In this document: piece by piece, positions 1 through 8,805 of the stretch
Layout of the letters: each line of letters starts with the position of its first letter
Position numbering within the stretch: position 1 is the stretch's first letter
Source: Alcanivorax hongdengensis A-11-3
Lineage (GTDB): Bacteria; Pseudomonadota; Gammaproteobacteria; Pseudomonadales; Alcanivoracaceae
Direction: 5' to 3'
Assembly (NCBI RefSeq): GCF_000300995.1
Contig: NZ_AMRJ01000003.1
Location: forward strand, 62,001 to 126,000
DNA: 64,000 nt
The notes under the pieces: generated by a model
The model's database searches: none
Seen by the model: only the letters and a program-made list of their open reading frames with translations
What the model was told of the DNA's origin: nothing
Made by a program: the position numbers and the translations under genes

Positions 1-1011
1 GGTGGACAGCTTCACCGGTGTTTCCACCACCACCTTGCACAACAGATCACCGGGGCCGCCACCGCGTACCGAGGTGACACCCTTGCCGCGCAGGCGGAAC
101 AGCTTGCCGGTCTGGGTTTCCGCCGGCACTTTCAGCTTCACCTTGCCGCTCAGGGTCGGCACATCCAGCTCGCCGCCCAGGGTGGCATCCACGAAGCTGA
201 TCGGCACTTCGCAATAAAGGTTGGTGCCATCACGCTTGAAGATGTCGTGCTCGCGCACCGCCACCTGCACATAGAGGTCACCGGCGGGGGCACCGTGCAT
301 GCCGGCCTCGCCTTCTCCGGCCAGGCGGATGCGGTCACCGGTATCCACACCGGCGGGAATTTTCACCGACAGGGTTTTGGTTTCCTGTACGCGGCCTTGC
401 CCCCCGCAGCTGGTACACGGGTTCTTGATCACCCGACCTTCGCCATGACAGGTGGGGCAGGCCTGCTGCACGGTGAAGAAACCCTGCTGCATGCGCACCT
501 GACCGGCACCGCCACAGGTGCTGCAGGTCACCGGCTGCTCGCCGGACTTGGCGCCGCTGCCGTCACAGGTATTGCACACCGCCCAGGTGGGCACGCGGAT
601 CTTTTCCTCGCAGCCACGGACGGCCTGCTCCAGGGTCAGCTCCAGGGTGTAGCGCAGGTCCGCGCCCCGGGCCGGGCCGCGACGGCCGCCGCCACCGCCG
701 AAGATATCGCCGAAGATGTCACCAAAGATATCGCCAAAGCCGCCACCGCCGAAGCCACCGGCGCCCGCGCCGGCACCGCCCTGACCGTTAACGCCGGCAT
801 GGCCGAACTGGTCATAGGCCGCCCGTTTCTGCTCGTCGGACAGCACTTCGTAGGCTTCCTTGGCTTCCTTGAACTTGGCCAGTGCCTCTTCGTCATCCGG
901 GTTACGGTCCGGATGGTACTTCATGGCCAGGCGTCGGTAGGCCTTTTTCAGGTCCTGCTGGCTGGCGTCTTTCGAGGCCCCCAGCACTTCGTAATAATCG
1001 CGTTTGGACAT
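1..1011 (-). CDS. dnaJ: Chaperone protein DnaJ, C-terminus cut by window edge
   Basis: DnaJ is the J-domain co-chaperone that delivers unfolded substrates to DnaK and stimulates its ATPase. The first 337 residues are present, against about 375 in the family, so roughly the last 40 lie outside the window. In order: a J-domain starting [11 protein letters not shown] with the HPD motif near residue 33; a Gly/Phe linker with repeated GDIFGDIF; four CxxCxGxG zinc-binding repeats ([32 protein letters not shown]); and the start of the substrate-binding beta region. The start is ATG at 1011, matching the family N-terminus. It lies 96 bp downstream of dnaK in the same orientation, with a strong hairpin between them. 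Confidence 0.97.
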   Translation of the reverse strand, partial: MSKRDYYEVLGASKDASQQDLKKAYRRLAMKYHPDRNPDDEEALAKFKEAKEAYEVLSDEQKRAAYDQFGHAGVNGQGGAGAGAGGFGGGGFGDIFGDIFGDIFGGGGGRRGPARGADLRYTLELTLEQAVRGCEEKIRVPTWAVCNTCDGSGAKSGEQPVTCSTCGGAGQVRMQQGFFTVQQACPTCHGEGRVIKNPCTSCGGQGRVQETKTLSVKIPAGVDTGDRIRLAGEGEAGMHGAPAGDLYVQVAVREHDIFKRDGTNLYCEVPISFVDATLGGELDVPTLSGKVKLKVPAETQTGKLFRLRGKGVTSVRGGGPGDLLCKVVVETPVKLST

Positions 1012-1041
1012 AGGTTGGTCCGTTGTTCGAGCTCAAACCAA

Positions 1042-1066
1042 GACGCCGGGCACAAGGCCCGGCGTC
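1042..1066 (-). terminator. Hairpin between dnaK and dnaJ
   Basis: A perfect 10-bp stem, GACGCCGGGC at 1042-1051 and GCCCGGCGTC at 1057-1066, encloses a 5-nt loop. On the minus strand it is followed by TTGGTTT rather than a clean U-run. It is more likely a partial terminator or mRNA-stability element that lowers dnaJ expression relative to dnaK than a full terminator. This role is inferred from position and structure. Confidence 0.5.
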
Positions 1067-1070
1067 GCTC

Positions 1071-1098
1071 GTCTGACGTCCGACGTCTGACGTCCGAC
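1071..1098. repeat. Tandem duplication of a 14-bp unit between dnaK and dnaJ
   Basis: The unit GTCTGACGTCCGAC occurs twice, head to tail and without mismatch, at 1071-1084 and 1085-1098. Each unit contains the palindrome GACGTC. It lies in the short gap between dnaK and dnaJ, beside the hairpin at 1042-1066. No function is evident. Confidence 0.85.
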
Positions 1099-1107
1099 GC
1101 CGTTTCC

Positions 1108-3030
1108 TTACTTCTTCTTGTCGTCGTCCACTTCCTCGAACTCGGCGTCGACCACGTCGTCACCTTCCGCCTTCTGCTGGCTGCCCTCGGCGCCAGCTTC
1201 ACCCTGCTGGGCCTGTTCGGCGTAGAGCTTCTGGGCCAGCGGCGCGGACACTTCGGACAGCGCCTTGATCTTGGCTTCGATGTCGTCCTTGTCGCTGCCC
1301 TTGGCGGCTTCTTCCAGCTCTTCCACCGCCTTGGTGATGGACGCCTTCTCGTCGTCGGTGGCCTTGTCGCCCGCTTCGTCGAGGGTCTTGCGCGTCGCGT
1401 GCACCAGGTGATCGGCCTGGTTGCGGGTCTGCACCAGCTCTTCGAACTTCTTGTCCTCGTCCGCGTGAGCTTCGGCATCCGCCACCATTTGATCGATCTC
1501 TTCATCGGACAGACCGGAAGAGGCCTTGATCTGGATGGACTGCTCTTTGCCAGTGGCCTTGTCTTTCGCGCTCACGTGCAGGATACCGTTGGCGTCGATG
1601 TCGAAGGTCACTTCGATCTGCGGCATGCCACGGGGTGCCGGCGGAATATCTTCCAGGTTGAACTGACCCAGAGACTTGTTCTGCGCGGCCTGCTTACGCT
1701 CACCCTGCAGCACGTGCACGGTTACCGCCGTCTGGTTGTCATCCGCGGTGGAGAACACCTGCGACGCATTGGTCGGGATGGTGGTGTTCTTCTCGATCAG
1801 CGGCGTCATCACGCCACCCATGGTTTCGATACCCAGAGTCAGCGGCGTCACGTCCAGCAGCAGTACGTCTTTCACGTCACCGCTGAGTACCGCACCCTGA
1901 ATGGCCGCACCCATGGCAACCGCTTCGTCCGGGTTCACGTCCTTGCGCGGTTCCTTGCCGAAGAAGTCAGCCACCTGCTTCTGCACCATCGGCATGCGGG
2001 TCTGACCACCGACCAGAATCACGTCGGTAATGTCGGAGGCCTTCACACCGGCGTCGTTCAGGGCCGTCTTGCAGGGCTCCAGGGAACGGGTCACCAGATC
2101 GCTGACCAGGGACTCGAGCTTGGCCCGGGTCACTTTCACCACCAGGTGCTTGGGCCCGGTGCTGTCGGCGGTGATATAGGGCAGGTTCACCTCGGTCTGC
2201 TCGGCGGAGGACAGCTCGATCTTGGCTTTTTCGGCCGCTTCCTTCAGACGCTGCATGGCCAGCGGGTCGCCGCCCAGGTCGATGCCGGAGTCCTTCTTGA
2301 ACTGGTCGGCCAGATAGTTGATCAGCGCCAGGTCGAAGTCTTCACCGCCCAGGAAGGTGTCACCGTTGGTGGCCAGCACTTCGAACTGGTGCTCGCCGTC
2401 CACTTCGGCAATCTCGATGATGGAGATATCGAAGGTACCACCACCCAGGTCGTAGACCGCAATGGTGCGATCGCCGCCCTTCTTGTCCATGCCGTAGGCC
2501 AGGGCCGCAGCCGTGGGCTCGTTGATGATGCGCTTGACGTCCAGGCCGGCGATGCGACCGGCATCCTTGGTGGCCTGGCGCTGGGAATCGTTGAAGTACG
2601 CGGGCACAGTGATGACCGCCTCGGTGACGGCTTCACCCAGGTAGTCTTCTGCGGTCTTCTTCATCTTTTTCAGCACCTGCGCGGAAATCTGCGGGGGCGC
2701 CATCTTTTCGCCCTTCACTTCCACCCAGGCATCGCCGTTGTCGGCCTTGGTGATCTTGTAGGGCACCATCTTGATGTCCTTCTGCACCACGTCGTCTTCA
2801 AAGCGACGGCCGATCAGACGCTTCACCGCATACAGGGTGTTTTCCGGGTTGGTCACGGCCTGACGTTTGGCCGCCTGACCCACCAGGGTTTCCTTGTCAT
2901 CGGTGTAGGCGATGATGGACGGGGTGGTACGAGCACCCTCGGCGTTTTCGATAACCTTGGCTTTGTCACCTTCGAGTACGGCCACACAGCTGTTGGTCGT
3001 GCCCAGGTCGATACCGATAATCTTACCCAT
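1108..3030 (-). CDS. dnaK: Molecular chaperone DnaK (Hsp70)
   Basis: DnaK is the cytosolic Hsp70 that binds exposed hydrophobic segments in an ATP-driven cycle with DnaJ and GrpE. The 640-residue length is normal. Visible features are the phosphate-1 loop GIDLGTTNS at the N-terminus, the DLGGGTFD phosphate-2 motif, the interdomain linker [13 protein letters not shown], the substrate-binding domain and an acidic tail ending [13 protein letters not shown]. The ATG at 3030 is preceded by GGAG and starts the typical [11 protein letters not shown] sigma-32 promoter lies about 75-105 bp upstream, so it can be induced by heat independently of grpE. Confidence 0.99.
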   Translation of the reverse strand: MGKIIGIDLGTTNSCVAVLEGDKAKVIENAEGARTTPSIIAYTDDKETLVGQAAKRQAVTNPENTLYAVKRLIGRRFEDDVVQKDIKMVPYKITKADNGDAWVEVKGEKMAPPQISAQVLKKMKKTAEDYLGEAVTEAVITVPAYFNDSQRQATKDAGRIAGLDVKRIINEPTAAALAYGMDKKGGDRTIAVYDLGGGTFDISIIEIAEVDGEHQFEVLATNGDTFLGGEDFDLALINYLADQFKKDSGIDLGGDPLAMQRLKEAAEKAKIELSSAEQTEVNLPYITADSTGPKHLVVKVTRAKLESLVSDLVTRSLEPCKTALNDAGVKASDITDVILVGGQTRMPMVQKQVADFFGKEPRKDVNPDEAVAMGAAIQGAVLSGDVKDVLLLDVTPLTLGIETMGGVMTPLIEKNTTIPTNASQVFSTADDNQTAVTVHVLQGERKQAAQNKSLGQFNLEDIPPAPRGMPQIEVTFDIDANGILHVSAKDKATGKEQSIQIKASSGLSDEEIDQMVADAEAHADEDKKFEELVQTRNQADHLVHATRKTLDEAGDKATDDEKASITKAVEELEEAAKGSDKDDIEAKIKALSEVSAPLAQKLYAEQAQQGEAGAEGSQQKAEGDDVVDAEFEEVDDDKKK

Positions 3031-3106
3031 GTGTTTCAGTCTCCTTCACACCAGCCGAATCCCTGACGGCGATTCGGACAGTTGAATTGTTAATTCGTCT
3101 GGCTCC

Positions 3107-3135
3107 TATATGGCGGTCGCTCACGCCGTTTCAAG
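3107..3135 (-). promoter_or_regulatory. Sigma-32 heat-shock promoter for dnaK
   Basis: Read on the minus strand, a -35 element CTTGAAA (3129-3135) and a -10 element CGCCATATA (3107-3115) are separated by 13 bp. This fits the sigma-32 consensus CTTGAAA / CCCCATnTA closely. It sits between grpE and dnaK, 77 bp or more before the dnaK start. Confidence 0.82.
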
Positions 3136-3163
3136 GGGCCCTGACGCTTTTTCCTGATCTGGA

Positions 3164-3736
3164 TCAGGGTGCCTTGCTGACCACCACCCGAGCCGGGCGA
3201 ATCAGGCGGCCATTGAGCTGATAGCCCTTCTCCAGCACCTCGATCACGGTGTTGGGATCCACATTGGGAACCGGCACCATGGTCATGGCTTCGTGCAGTT
3301 CCGGGTTGAAGGGCTCATCGCTGGGGCTGATCTGTTCCAGGTTGTACTTGGCGAACACGTCCAGCAGGGACTTGAGCGTCAGCTCGATCCCTTCGCGGGC
3401 CGCCTTGAGGGCGTCATCGTCGGCATCCAGTGCCGCCAGGCCCCGCTCCAGGTTGTCCGCCACGCTCAGCAGATCGCCGGCAAACTTCTCCAGGGCGAAC
3501 TTGTGGGCGTGCTGCACATCGCGCTCGGCCCGGCGGCGTACATTCTGCACCTCGGCCTGGGCCCGGATGTCCGCTTCACCCAGTGCCTTTTTCACGGCAG
3601 CCAGCTCGGCTTCCAGTTCCGCCAGCTTTTCTTCGGCGGTGGGTGCCGCCTGCTCGGCCTCGGCCGCGGCCTGCTGCTCTTGCGCCGTCTCTACCTGCGG
3701 CTCGGCCGGATTCTGGTCTTTTTCCTGCTCACTCAT
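3164..3736 (-). CDS. grpE: Nucleotide exchange factor GrpE
   Basis: GrpE releases ADP from DnaK and so resets the chaperone cycle. The 190-residue protein has an acidic, Glu/Ala-rich N-terminal region (about 1-50), a long coiled-coil helix, and the C-terminal beta-wing signature with [12 protein letters not shown] and [18 protein letters not shown]. The start [10 protein letters not shown] is preceded by GGAGTGACGA. It is transcribed from its own sigma-32 promoter and precedes dnaK in the same direction. Confidence 0.98.
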   Translation of the reverse strand: MSEQEKDQNPAEPQVETAQEQQAAAEAEQAAPTAEEKLAELEAELAAVKKALGEADIRAQAEVQNVRRRAERDVQHAHKFALEKFAGDLLSVADNLERGLAALDADDDALKAAREGIELTLKSLLDVFAKYNLEQISPSDEPFNPELHEAMTMVPVPNVDPNTVIEVLEKGYQLNGRLIRPARVVVSKAP

Positions 3737-3785
3737 TCGTCACTCCACATCCCGTCATCAGGGCTTTTCAGGAAAGCGGGCAAAG

Positions 3786-3813
3786 ATATGGGAACTCACG
3801 GGCGGGATTCAAG
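3786..3813 (-). promoter_or_regulatory. Sigma-32 heat-shock promoter for grpE
   Basis: On the minus strand, -35 CTTGAAT (3807-3813) and -10 TCCCATAT (3786-3793) are spaced by 13 bp, the same geometry as the dnaK promoter at 3107-3135. It lies 50 bp upstream of the grpE start. Confidence 0.8.
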
Positions 3814-3825
3814 GGGAGGGAAGGC

Positions 3826-3853
3826 AATTGATAATTGAGAATGGATAATTGAT
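3826..3853 (+). repeat. 28-bp AT-rich intergenic repeat, copy 1
   Basis: This sequence begins AATTGATAATTGAGAATGG and ends ATAATTGAT. It recurs exactly, in inverse orientation, at 53099-53126, and the similarity runs on into a GCTCGCG-type flank on both copies. Here it lies between hrcA and grpE. Confidence 0.85.
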
Positions 3854-3956
3854 CGCTCGCGGGATGCCAGAGGGTGACCCAGAAACGCTGAAGGCCGCGC
3901 ACAGACTCTCGGGAGGGAAGGCCGATGCTCAAAGGATCCGTGGCAGCTTGCCGGCA

Positions 3957-3988
3957 GGCGATTATCGCCAGCAGGCTGGCTCCTACAG
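3957..3988. repeat. REP-like palindrome at the end of hrcA
   Basis: The segment contains GCGATTATCGC followed by GCCAGCAGGCTGGC and CTCCTACAG, typical of the short palindromic REP units of pseudomonad-like genomes. A related copy with the same GCCAGC-nn-GCTGGC stem is at 7449-7466. It overlaps the hrcA stop codon (TAG, complement of 3983-3985). Confidence 0.65.
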
Positions 3989-5032
3989 TTGAGTCAACGC
4001 CGCCGAGAGGATGCGGGCAGTGATATCCACAGTGGGGATGACTTTTTCGTAGTCCATGCGGGTGGGGCCCACCACCGCCAGCACGCCCACCGGACCATTG
4101 TCCGCCCGGTAGGGGGCGGAAATCAGCGAATAGTCTTCGAACGGCCGGAAGCCGGACTCGCGGCCGATGAATATCTGCACGCCATCCGCCTTCATGGAGC
4201 GCTCCAGCAGGTGAAGAATGTCGCGCTTGCGGTTGAAGGCATCGAACAGGTCTCGCAGCTGGCCGATGTTATCGGCCTCGGCGCTGTGTAGCAGGTTGGA
4301 CTCACCGGATACCACATAGTCCGGCGCCGCCTCCTCCCGGGTCAGGGCCTTGGCGGCCACATCCATGGTGGTCTGCATCAGCACATCCAGCTGCGCCCGA
4401 TCCGCGTCCATGGTGCGCAGCAGGCCGTCGCAGATACTGTCCAGGTCAAAGCCGGCATAGGTCTGATTGATGTAGTTGGCCGCCTGGCGCAGCTCCACAT
4501 CGGAATAATCGCGCTCGGTATGGATGATGCGGTTCTGCACCTCGGAGCGGTTGACCACCAGCACCACCAGCACACGCTTGCCCGACAGCGGCAGGAATTC
4601 CACCTGACGCAGGGTGGTGACCTCCCGGCGCGGCGCAGCCACCAGGCCGGCCATGCGGGTCAGTTCCGCCAGGGTGCGCGAAGCCTGGGCAATCAGCTCC
4701 TGGGAGGACTGCTCCGGCACCAGCAACTGGCGCAGCTCCTTCTTCAGCTGGCGGTTGTCCGGGCGCTCCATGACACTGGAGGCCAGCAGGGCATCCACAT
4801 AGAGCCGGTAGCCCAGCTCCGTGGGAATGCGCCCGGCGGAGGTGTGCGGGCTGGCCAGCACCCCCAGCTCCTCCAGCTCCGCCATGATATTGCGGATGGT
4901 GGCCGGGCTGACGCTCAAGCCAGCCCCGGCGGACAGGGTTTTCGAACCCACCGGTTGACCGTCACGGATGTGACGCTCCACCAGCGCCATCAGCAGGCGC
5001 TGCTTGCGTTCATTGAGATCCAGCTTTGCCAT
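3983..5032 (-). CDS. hrcA: Heat-inducible transcription repressor HrcA
   Basis: HrcA represses chaperone genes, classically groESL, by binding CIRCE inverted repeats, and depends on GroEL for activity. The 349 residues include an N-terminal winged helix (ERKQRLLMALVERHIRDGQPVGSKTL, given here only as the region about residues 8-33), the family motif SPATIRNIMAELEELG and a C-terminal GAF-like half ending VGPTRMDYEKVIPTVD. I saw no CIRCE element here or elsewhere in the window, so its targets probably lie outside. It is upstream of grpE in the same direction, separated by 246 bp carrying the grpE sigma-32 promoter. Confidence 0.97.
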   Translation of the reverse strand: MAKLDLNERKQRLLMALVERHIRDGQPVGSKTLSAGAGLSVSPATIRNIMAELEELGVLASPHTSAGRIPTELGYRLYVDALLASSVMERPDNRQLKKELRQLLVPEQSSQELIAQASRTLAELTRMAGLVAAPRREVTTLRQVEFLPLSGKRVLVVLVVNRSEVQNRIIHTERDYSDVELRQAANYINQTYAGFDLDSICDGLLRTMDADRAQLDVLMQTTMDVAAKALTREEAAPDYVVSGESNLLHSAEADNIGQLRDLFDAFNRKRDILHLLERSMKADGVQIFIGRESGFRPFEDYSLISAPYRADNGPVGVLAVVGPTRMDYEKVIPTVDITARILSAALTQL

Positions 5033-5064
5033 AAACCTGTCGAATCAGACTGACACAGGGCCCC

Positions 5065-5093
5065 ATTATATAAAGCAAGCCCCGCCGCTTTCA
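5065..5093 (-). promoter_or_regulatory. Candidate promoter for hrcA
   Basis: On the minus strand a perfect -10 TATAAT (5065-5070) lies 17 bp from TGAAAG (5088-5093), 33 bp upstream of the hrcA start. The -35 is a poor sigma-70 match; it contains TGAAA and could be a weak sigma-32 element. Confidence 0.45.
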
Positions 5094-5182
5094 TAGCGGC
5101 CGGGTGTTCCCTTGGCGCCCGGAATCGCCTACCATCCCGAAATACTGACCATAAGAACAGTCTTTATGACAGGGATGTAACC

Positions 5183-5713
5183 ATGACGCAAACCCCGAAT
5201 CACAGCCCCAACCCCTACCAGGCGCCCGGCGACGACAAGGCCCCGGCAGTGGTAGACGATGGCCCCGCGCTTGCCAGCCGCTGGCACCGCTTTTTCGGCG
5301 CCATCATCGATAGCCTGATCCAGGGCATCATCCTGTTTCCGGCCATGTATTTCAGTGGCGCCTGGCAGAGCATGATGAACAACAACGGCCAGCTGAACCT
5401 GGGCACCACCGCGATCTGGTTTGTAATTGGCGAAGTACTGTTTCTGGTACTGCAGGGCTGGCTGCTGATCAACCGCCAGCAGACCATCGGCAAATGGCTG
5501 CTCAACATGCGCATTGTCGGCACTCAACAACCGGAGGTACCGCTGGGCCGCATTTACGGACTGCGCTACCTGCTGTTTCACTTTCTGGCCCAGATCCCAC
5601 TGATCAACCTGGTGATGCTGGTGGATGCCCTGATGATTTTCCGCCCGGACCGGCGCTGCCTGCACGACCTGGCCGCCGGCACCCGGGTCATCCAGACCAC
5701 TGCACAAGCCTGA
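5183..5713 (+). CDS. RDD family membrane protein
   Basis: This is a small integral membrane protein of the RDD family (176 residues), named after conserved Arg and Asp residues; some members transport ions or osmolytes but most have no known function. The N-terminal 30 residues are Pro-rich and polar. The first membrane segment carries the signature RFFGAIIDSLIQG (R36, D43 region), a second hydrophobic stretch lies near residues 75-95, and the third near 130-150 is followed by the FRPDRRCLHDLAAGTRVI motif. A start ATG follows CAGGGATGTAACC. It stands between hrcA (divergent) and recN (same strand, 36 bp downstream). Confidence 0.85.
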   Translation: MTQTPNHSPNPYQAPGDDKAPAVVDDGPALASRWHRFFGAIIDSLIQGIILFPAMYFSGAWQSMMNNNGQLNLGTTAIWFVIGEVLFLVLQGWLLINRQQTIGKWLLNMRIVGTQQPEVPLGRIYGLRYLLFHFLAQIPLINLVMLVDALMIFRPDRRCLHDLAAGTRVIQTTAQA

Positions 5714-5749
5714 CCCGAGACCTGACCTTGCCCGTTCCGGAGGAATATC

Positions 5750-7417
5750 ATGCTGACACACCTGAGTGTTCGACATTTTGCCACCGTTGATCAGCTGGAG
5801 CTGGAGCCGGAAAACGGCCTGACCGTGATCAGCGGCGAAACCGGCGCGGGCAAATCCGTGATCATCGACGCCCTGGGCCTGACCCTGGGCGACCGGGCGG
5901 ATTCCGACCTGGTCCGCCATGGTCAGGACCGGGCCGAGGTGCTGGCCACCTTTGACGTGGGCGCCAACCCGGCGGCCCGCCAGTGGCTGGCCGAGCGGGA
6001 GCTGGATGATGACAACCAGTGCCTGCTGCGCCGCACGGTACGCGCGGACGGCCGCTCCCGGGCCTATGTTAACGGCACCCCCACACCGCTGGCGGAGGTG
6101 CGCGAACTGGGCGAGCGGCTGATCAGCATCCACAGCCAACACGAACACCAGGCCCTGCTCAAGAAAGACGCCCACCGGCAACTGCTGGACAACTTTGCCG
6201 AGGCCCGCGAGCTGGCCCAGACCGTTCGCGAGCACTGGCGCGGCTGGCAGAAAGCCCGTCGCGCCCACGATGACGCCCTCAACCAGGCCCGTGAGCAGAC
6301 CGAACGCGAAGAGCTGCTGCGTTTCCAGCTGGAGGAGCTGGACGCCCTGGCCCTGCAGGACGGCGAGCTGGAAAAACTGGAACAGGAGCAGCAGCGGCTG
6401 GGCAACGCGGAAAGCCTGATCCGCGTCTGCCAGCAATCACTCAATGCCCTGTACGAAGGCGACGACGGCACCTGCAACGACCACCTCAGCCAGGTCAGCC
6501 ACTGGCTGGATGACGCCCGCAACCAGGACGAGGGGCTGGCCACCATCGCCGACACCGTGGAGTCCGCCCGCCTGCAGGTAGAGGCCGCCGCCGACGACCT
6601 GCGCCATTATCTGGAAAAACTGGACCTGGACCCGGAACGGCTCAGCCAGGTGGAAGAACGCCTCAGCCAGAGCTACACCCTGGCCCGCAAATACCGCATC
6701 CGCCCGGAAGAGCTGGTGGAACACCATCAGAGCCTGAGCCAGGAGGCGGACACCCTGAGCAACATGGACGCCCACCTGCAGGCCCTGGCCGAGCAGGAAA
6801 GTGCCGCCGAACAGCAATACCAGGACAGCGCCCGCCAGCTGAGCAAGGCCCGCCGCAGCGCCGCCCAGAGCCTCACCCAGCAGGTACAGAAACAACTCAC
6901 CGCCCTGGGCATGAAAGCGGCCCAGCTGGAAACCCGTCTGGATGAATGCGCCCCCGGCGCCGACGGCCTGGAAGAGGTGGAATTCCTGTTCTCCGCCAAC
7001 CCGGGCCAGCCCCTCAAGCCACTGGGCAAGGTCGCCTCCGGCGGTGAGCTGTCACGGGTAAGCCTGGCCATCCAGGTGATCTGCGCCCGCAACCTGACGG
7101 TACCGAGCCTGGTATTCGACGAAGTGGACGTGGGCGTGGGCGGCGGCGTGGCGGAAATCGTCGGCCGCCTGCTGAGGGAACTGGGCGACCATGCCCAGGT
7201 ACTGTGCATCACCCACCAGCCGCAGGTGGCCAGCCAGGGGCACCAGCACTGGCAGGTGCACAAGATTCAGGGCGACGACACCACCCATACCCGCATTCAC
7301 GGCCTGGACGAAAACGCCCGGGTGGAGGAACTGGCCCGCATGCTGGGCGGCGTGGAAATCACCGATTCCACCCGCAACCATGCCCGCGAAATGCTCAGCA
7401 AGGCACAGGTGGCCTGA
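5750..7417 (+). CDS. recN: DNA repair protein RecN
   Basis: RecN is an SMC-like ATPase recruited to double-strand breaks in recombinational repair. The 555-residue length is normal. The N-terminal ATPase half carries the Walker A motif GETGAGKSV (about residues 29-37). A long Glu/Gln-rich coiled-coil middle (about 150-370) follows, and the C-terminal half has the ABC signature VASGGELSRVSLA and the Walker B LVFDEVDVGVGGG. The ATG follows GGAGGAATATC, a strong ribosome-binding site. In many bacteria recN is LexA-controlled, but I did not recognise a good SOS box immediately upstream. Confidence 0.98.
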   Translation: MLTHLSVRHFATVDQLELEPENGLTVISGETGAGKSVIIDALGLTLGDRADSDLVRHGQDRAEVLATFDVGANPAARQWLAERELDDDNQCLLRRTVRADGRSRAYVNGTPTPLAEVRELGERLISIHSQHEHQALLKKDAHRQLLDNFAEARELAQTVREHWRGWQKARRAHDDALNQAREQTEREELLRFQLEELDALALQDGELEKLEQEQQRLGNAESLIRVCQQSLNALYEGDDGTCNDHLSQVSHWLDDARNQDEGLATIADTVESARLQVEAAADDLRHYLEKLDLDPERLSQVEERLSQSYTLARKYRIRPEELVEHHQSLSQEADTLSNMDAHLQALAEQESAAEQQYQDSARQLSKARRSAAQSLTQQVQKQLTALGMKAAQLETRLDECAPGADGLEEVEFLFSANPGQPLKPLGKVASGGELSRVSLAIQVICARNLTVPSLVFDEVDVGVGGGVAEIVGRLLRELGDHAQVLCITHQPQVASQGHQHWQVHKIQGDDTTHTRIHGLDENARVEELARMLGGVEITDSTRNHAREMLSKAQVA

Positions 7418-7448
7418 AAGACAGCGACGCGTTAATGACGTTGGGCGG

Positions 7449-7466
7449 CTATCGCCAGCGGGCTGG
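7449..7466. repeat. REP-like palindrome between recN and fur
   Basis: ATCGCCAGCGGGCTGGCT contains the stem GCCAGC-gg-GCTGGC and matches the element at 3957-3988 (ATCGCCAGCAGGCTGGCT) with one difference over these 18 bp. It lies in the convergent gap between recN and fur. Confidence 0.6.
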
Positions 7467-7533
7467 CTGTCACCGGCAGGGCCAGGCCACACGCCCAAAC
7501 GGCAGCGCGTGGAGCCTGTGGTGCCCCTGAGGG

Positions 7534-7956
7534 TTACTTCTTGGGTTTGACGTAGAGCACCAGGGAGTGGTCGACGATTTCGTAGCCGTGCTCCTCGGCA
7601 ATGGCGTGCTGGCGTTTCTCGATGACCTCGTCCATGAACTCGATCACCTCGCCGCTCTCCATGCACACCATATGGTCGTGGTGCTCCTCGTCGGCCAGCT
7701 CGAACACCGCCGAGCCGCCCTCGAAGTTGTGGCGCAGCACCATGCCGGCCTGCTCGAACTGGGTCAGCACCCGGTAAACCGTGGCCAGCCCCACATCTTC
7801 ACCGGCTTCCATCAGGGCCTTGTAGATATCCTCGGCGCTGTGGTGGCGCTCCTCGGAAGACTCCAGCTGCTGCAGAATCTTGACCCGCGGCAGGGTGACC
7901 TTGAGGCCCGCTTTTCTGAGATCCTGATTATCCAATGCGTATGCTCCATCTGCCAT
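7534..7956 (-). CDS. fur: Ferric uptake regulator Fur
   Basis: Fur is the iron-responsive repressor that binds Fur boxes as an Fe(II)-loaded dimer. The 140-residue protein has the usual DNA-binding half with DLRKAGLKVTLPRVKIL near residues 13-29 and the recognition region ERHHSAEDIYKAL. The metal-binding segment reads EEHHDHMVCMESGEV. Only the first cysteine of the enteric CxxC pair is present, as in Pseudomonas Fur. The start ATG (7956) gives a slightly longer N-terminus than usual but no better internal start exists. It is divergent from bamE. Confidence 0.96.
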   Translation of the reverse strand: MADGAYALDNQDLRKAGLKVTLPRVKILQQLESSEERHHSAEDIYKALMEAGEDVGLATVYRVLTQFEQAGMVLRHNFEGGSAVFELADEEHHDHMVCMESGEVIEFMDEVIEKRQHAIAEEHGYEIVDHSLVLYVKPKK

Positions 7957-8018
7957 TGCGTGGCTATTATTGGGAAAACCTGACCAATAGCGTGGTTTTC
8001 TTGATATCCGCGGGAAAC

Positions 8019-8046
8019 TTGTACCGCGACTGCAAGTCTGTATTAT
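8019..8046 (+). promoter_or_regulatory. Sigma-70 promoter for bamE
   Basis: TTGTAC (8019-8024) and TATTAT (8041-8046) are separated by 16 bp, a good sigma-70 match. The promoter lies 12 bp before the first possible bamE start and 30 bp before the likely one. Confidence 0.6.
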
Positions 8047-8076
8047 CGCCCGAACATTATGCGAAGTCGAAAGCCC

Positions 8077-8487
8077 ATGCCAAGGTTACTGTTTCCCATC
8101 GCCCTGATTGCCCTGATAGCCACCGCCGGCTGCAGCTCCCTGCACTTTCCCGGCGTCTATCGCATCGACATTCCCCAGGGCAACTTTGTTACCGAAGACA
8201 TGCTCAAGGAACTCAAGCCGGGCATGACCCCGGACCAGGTGCGCTTCGTGATGGGCCCGCCCACGCTGGTCGACCCCTTCACCCCGGACATGTGGTTCTA
8301 CCTGATGACCTACCGCCCCGGCCAGGGCGACAAGGTGCACCAGAACATCCTTGTCTACTTCAACAATGGCACCTATGACCACTACGAAGGCCAGGTGATC
8401 GACGACTTCCGCAGCAAGACCTCCGGTCGCAAGGACCTGGAATTGCAGGAGAAAGCCCGCGAACGCAAGGACGACGCCGCAGGCTGA
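8077..8487 (+). CDS. bamE: Outer membrane protein assembly factor BamE (OmlA/SmpA)
   Basis: BamE is a small lipoprotein of the Bam complex that folds beta-barrel proteins into the outer membrane. With the start at 8077 the protein has 136 residues, a lipoprotein signal MPRLLFPIALIALIATAGC with the acylated cysteine at residue 19, and the SmpA/OmlA fold with KPGMTPDQVRFVMGPPTL and a C-terminal strand pattern. An in-frame ATG at 8059 would add six residues (MRSRKP); I prefer 8077 because the signal peptide then has normal length. Divergent from fur, an arrangement shared with Pseudomonas. Confidence 0.93.
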   Translation: MPRLLFPIALIALIATAGCSSLHFPGVYRIDIPQGNFVTEDMLKELKPGMTPDQVRFVMGPPTLVDPFTPDMWFYLMTYRPGQGDKVHQNILVYFNNGTYDHYEGQVIDDFRSKTSGRKDLELQEKARERKDDAAG

Positions 8488-8508
8488 TCAACCGCTGCGA
8501 ACAATCTT

Positions 8509-8805
8509 TCAGGAACGGGCCTTTTCGGCCCGTTTTTTGCGATTGAGCTTGGGGTCCGCCTTGAGCGGGCGATAGATTTCCACCCGCTCACCGGCCTTGA
8601 GAACCCGCGCGGCCGGGTTGGCCTCCACCTTGCCGAAAATCCCCATACTGCTCTTGTCCAGCTCCAGGTCAGCGAACTGCGCCTCGATACCGGACAGCCG
8701 GGCGGCTTCCAGCATGGTGGTGCCCTCCGGCACATCCAGGCCGATCAGGCGCTGCTTATCCGGCAGCGCATAGGTCACCTCCACATGGATGCGCGCCTCA
8801 CTCAT
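8509..8805 (-). CDS. rnfH: RnfH family protein (UPF0125)
   Basis: RnfH is a small ubiquitin-fold (beta-grasp) protein of unknown biochemical role, encoded next to ratA in many gammaproteobacteria. About 98 residues from [12 protein letters not shown]; the conserved pattern [19 protein letters not shown] and [10 protein letters not shown] is clear, and the Lys/Arg-rich tail is typical. The start at 8805 overlaps the stop of the upstream symporter gene by 8 bp, implying coupled translation. An ATG at 8820 is possible but adds a poorly conserved MRAPP. The usual partner ratA is absent: the symporter takes its place. Confidence 0.88.
   Translation of the reverse strand: MSEARIHVEVTYALPDKQRLIGLDVPEGTTMLEAARLSGIEAQFADLELDKSSMGIFGKVEANPAARVLKAGERVEIYRPLKADPKLNRKKRAEKARS
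8514..8538 (+). terminator. Intrinsic terminator of bamE
   Basis: AACGGGCC (8514-8521) pairs with GGCCCGTT (8527-8534), followed by four more T residues. It lies 27 bp beyond the bamE stop and is embedded in the last codons of the convergent rnfH gene. Confidence 0.8.

Noticed and set aside
247..3066. A 939-codon open frame on the plus strand
   Set aside because: It is antisense to dnaJ and dnaK and reflects their GC-rich codon use; the protein has no recognisable domain.
5041..5070. Possible plus-strand sigma-32 promoter for the RDD gene (CCCCATTAT at 5061)
   Set aside because: The -35 side has no CTTGAAA-like sequence at suitable distance, and the site is 110 bp from the gene.
5033..5182. 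Possible CIRCE element for HrcA
   Set aside because: No TTAGCACTC-N9-GAGTGCTAA-like repeat is found in this gap or near grpE and dnaK.
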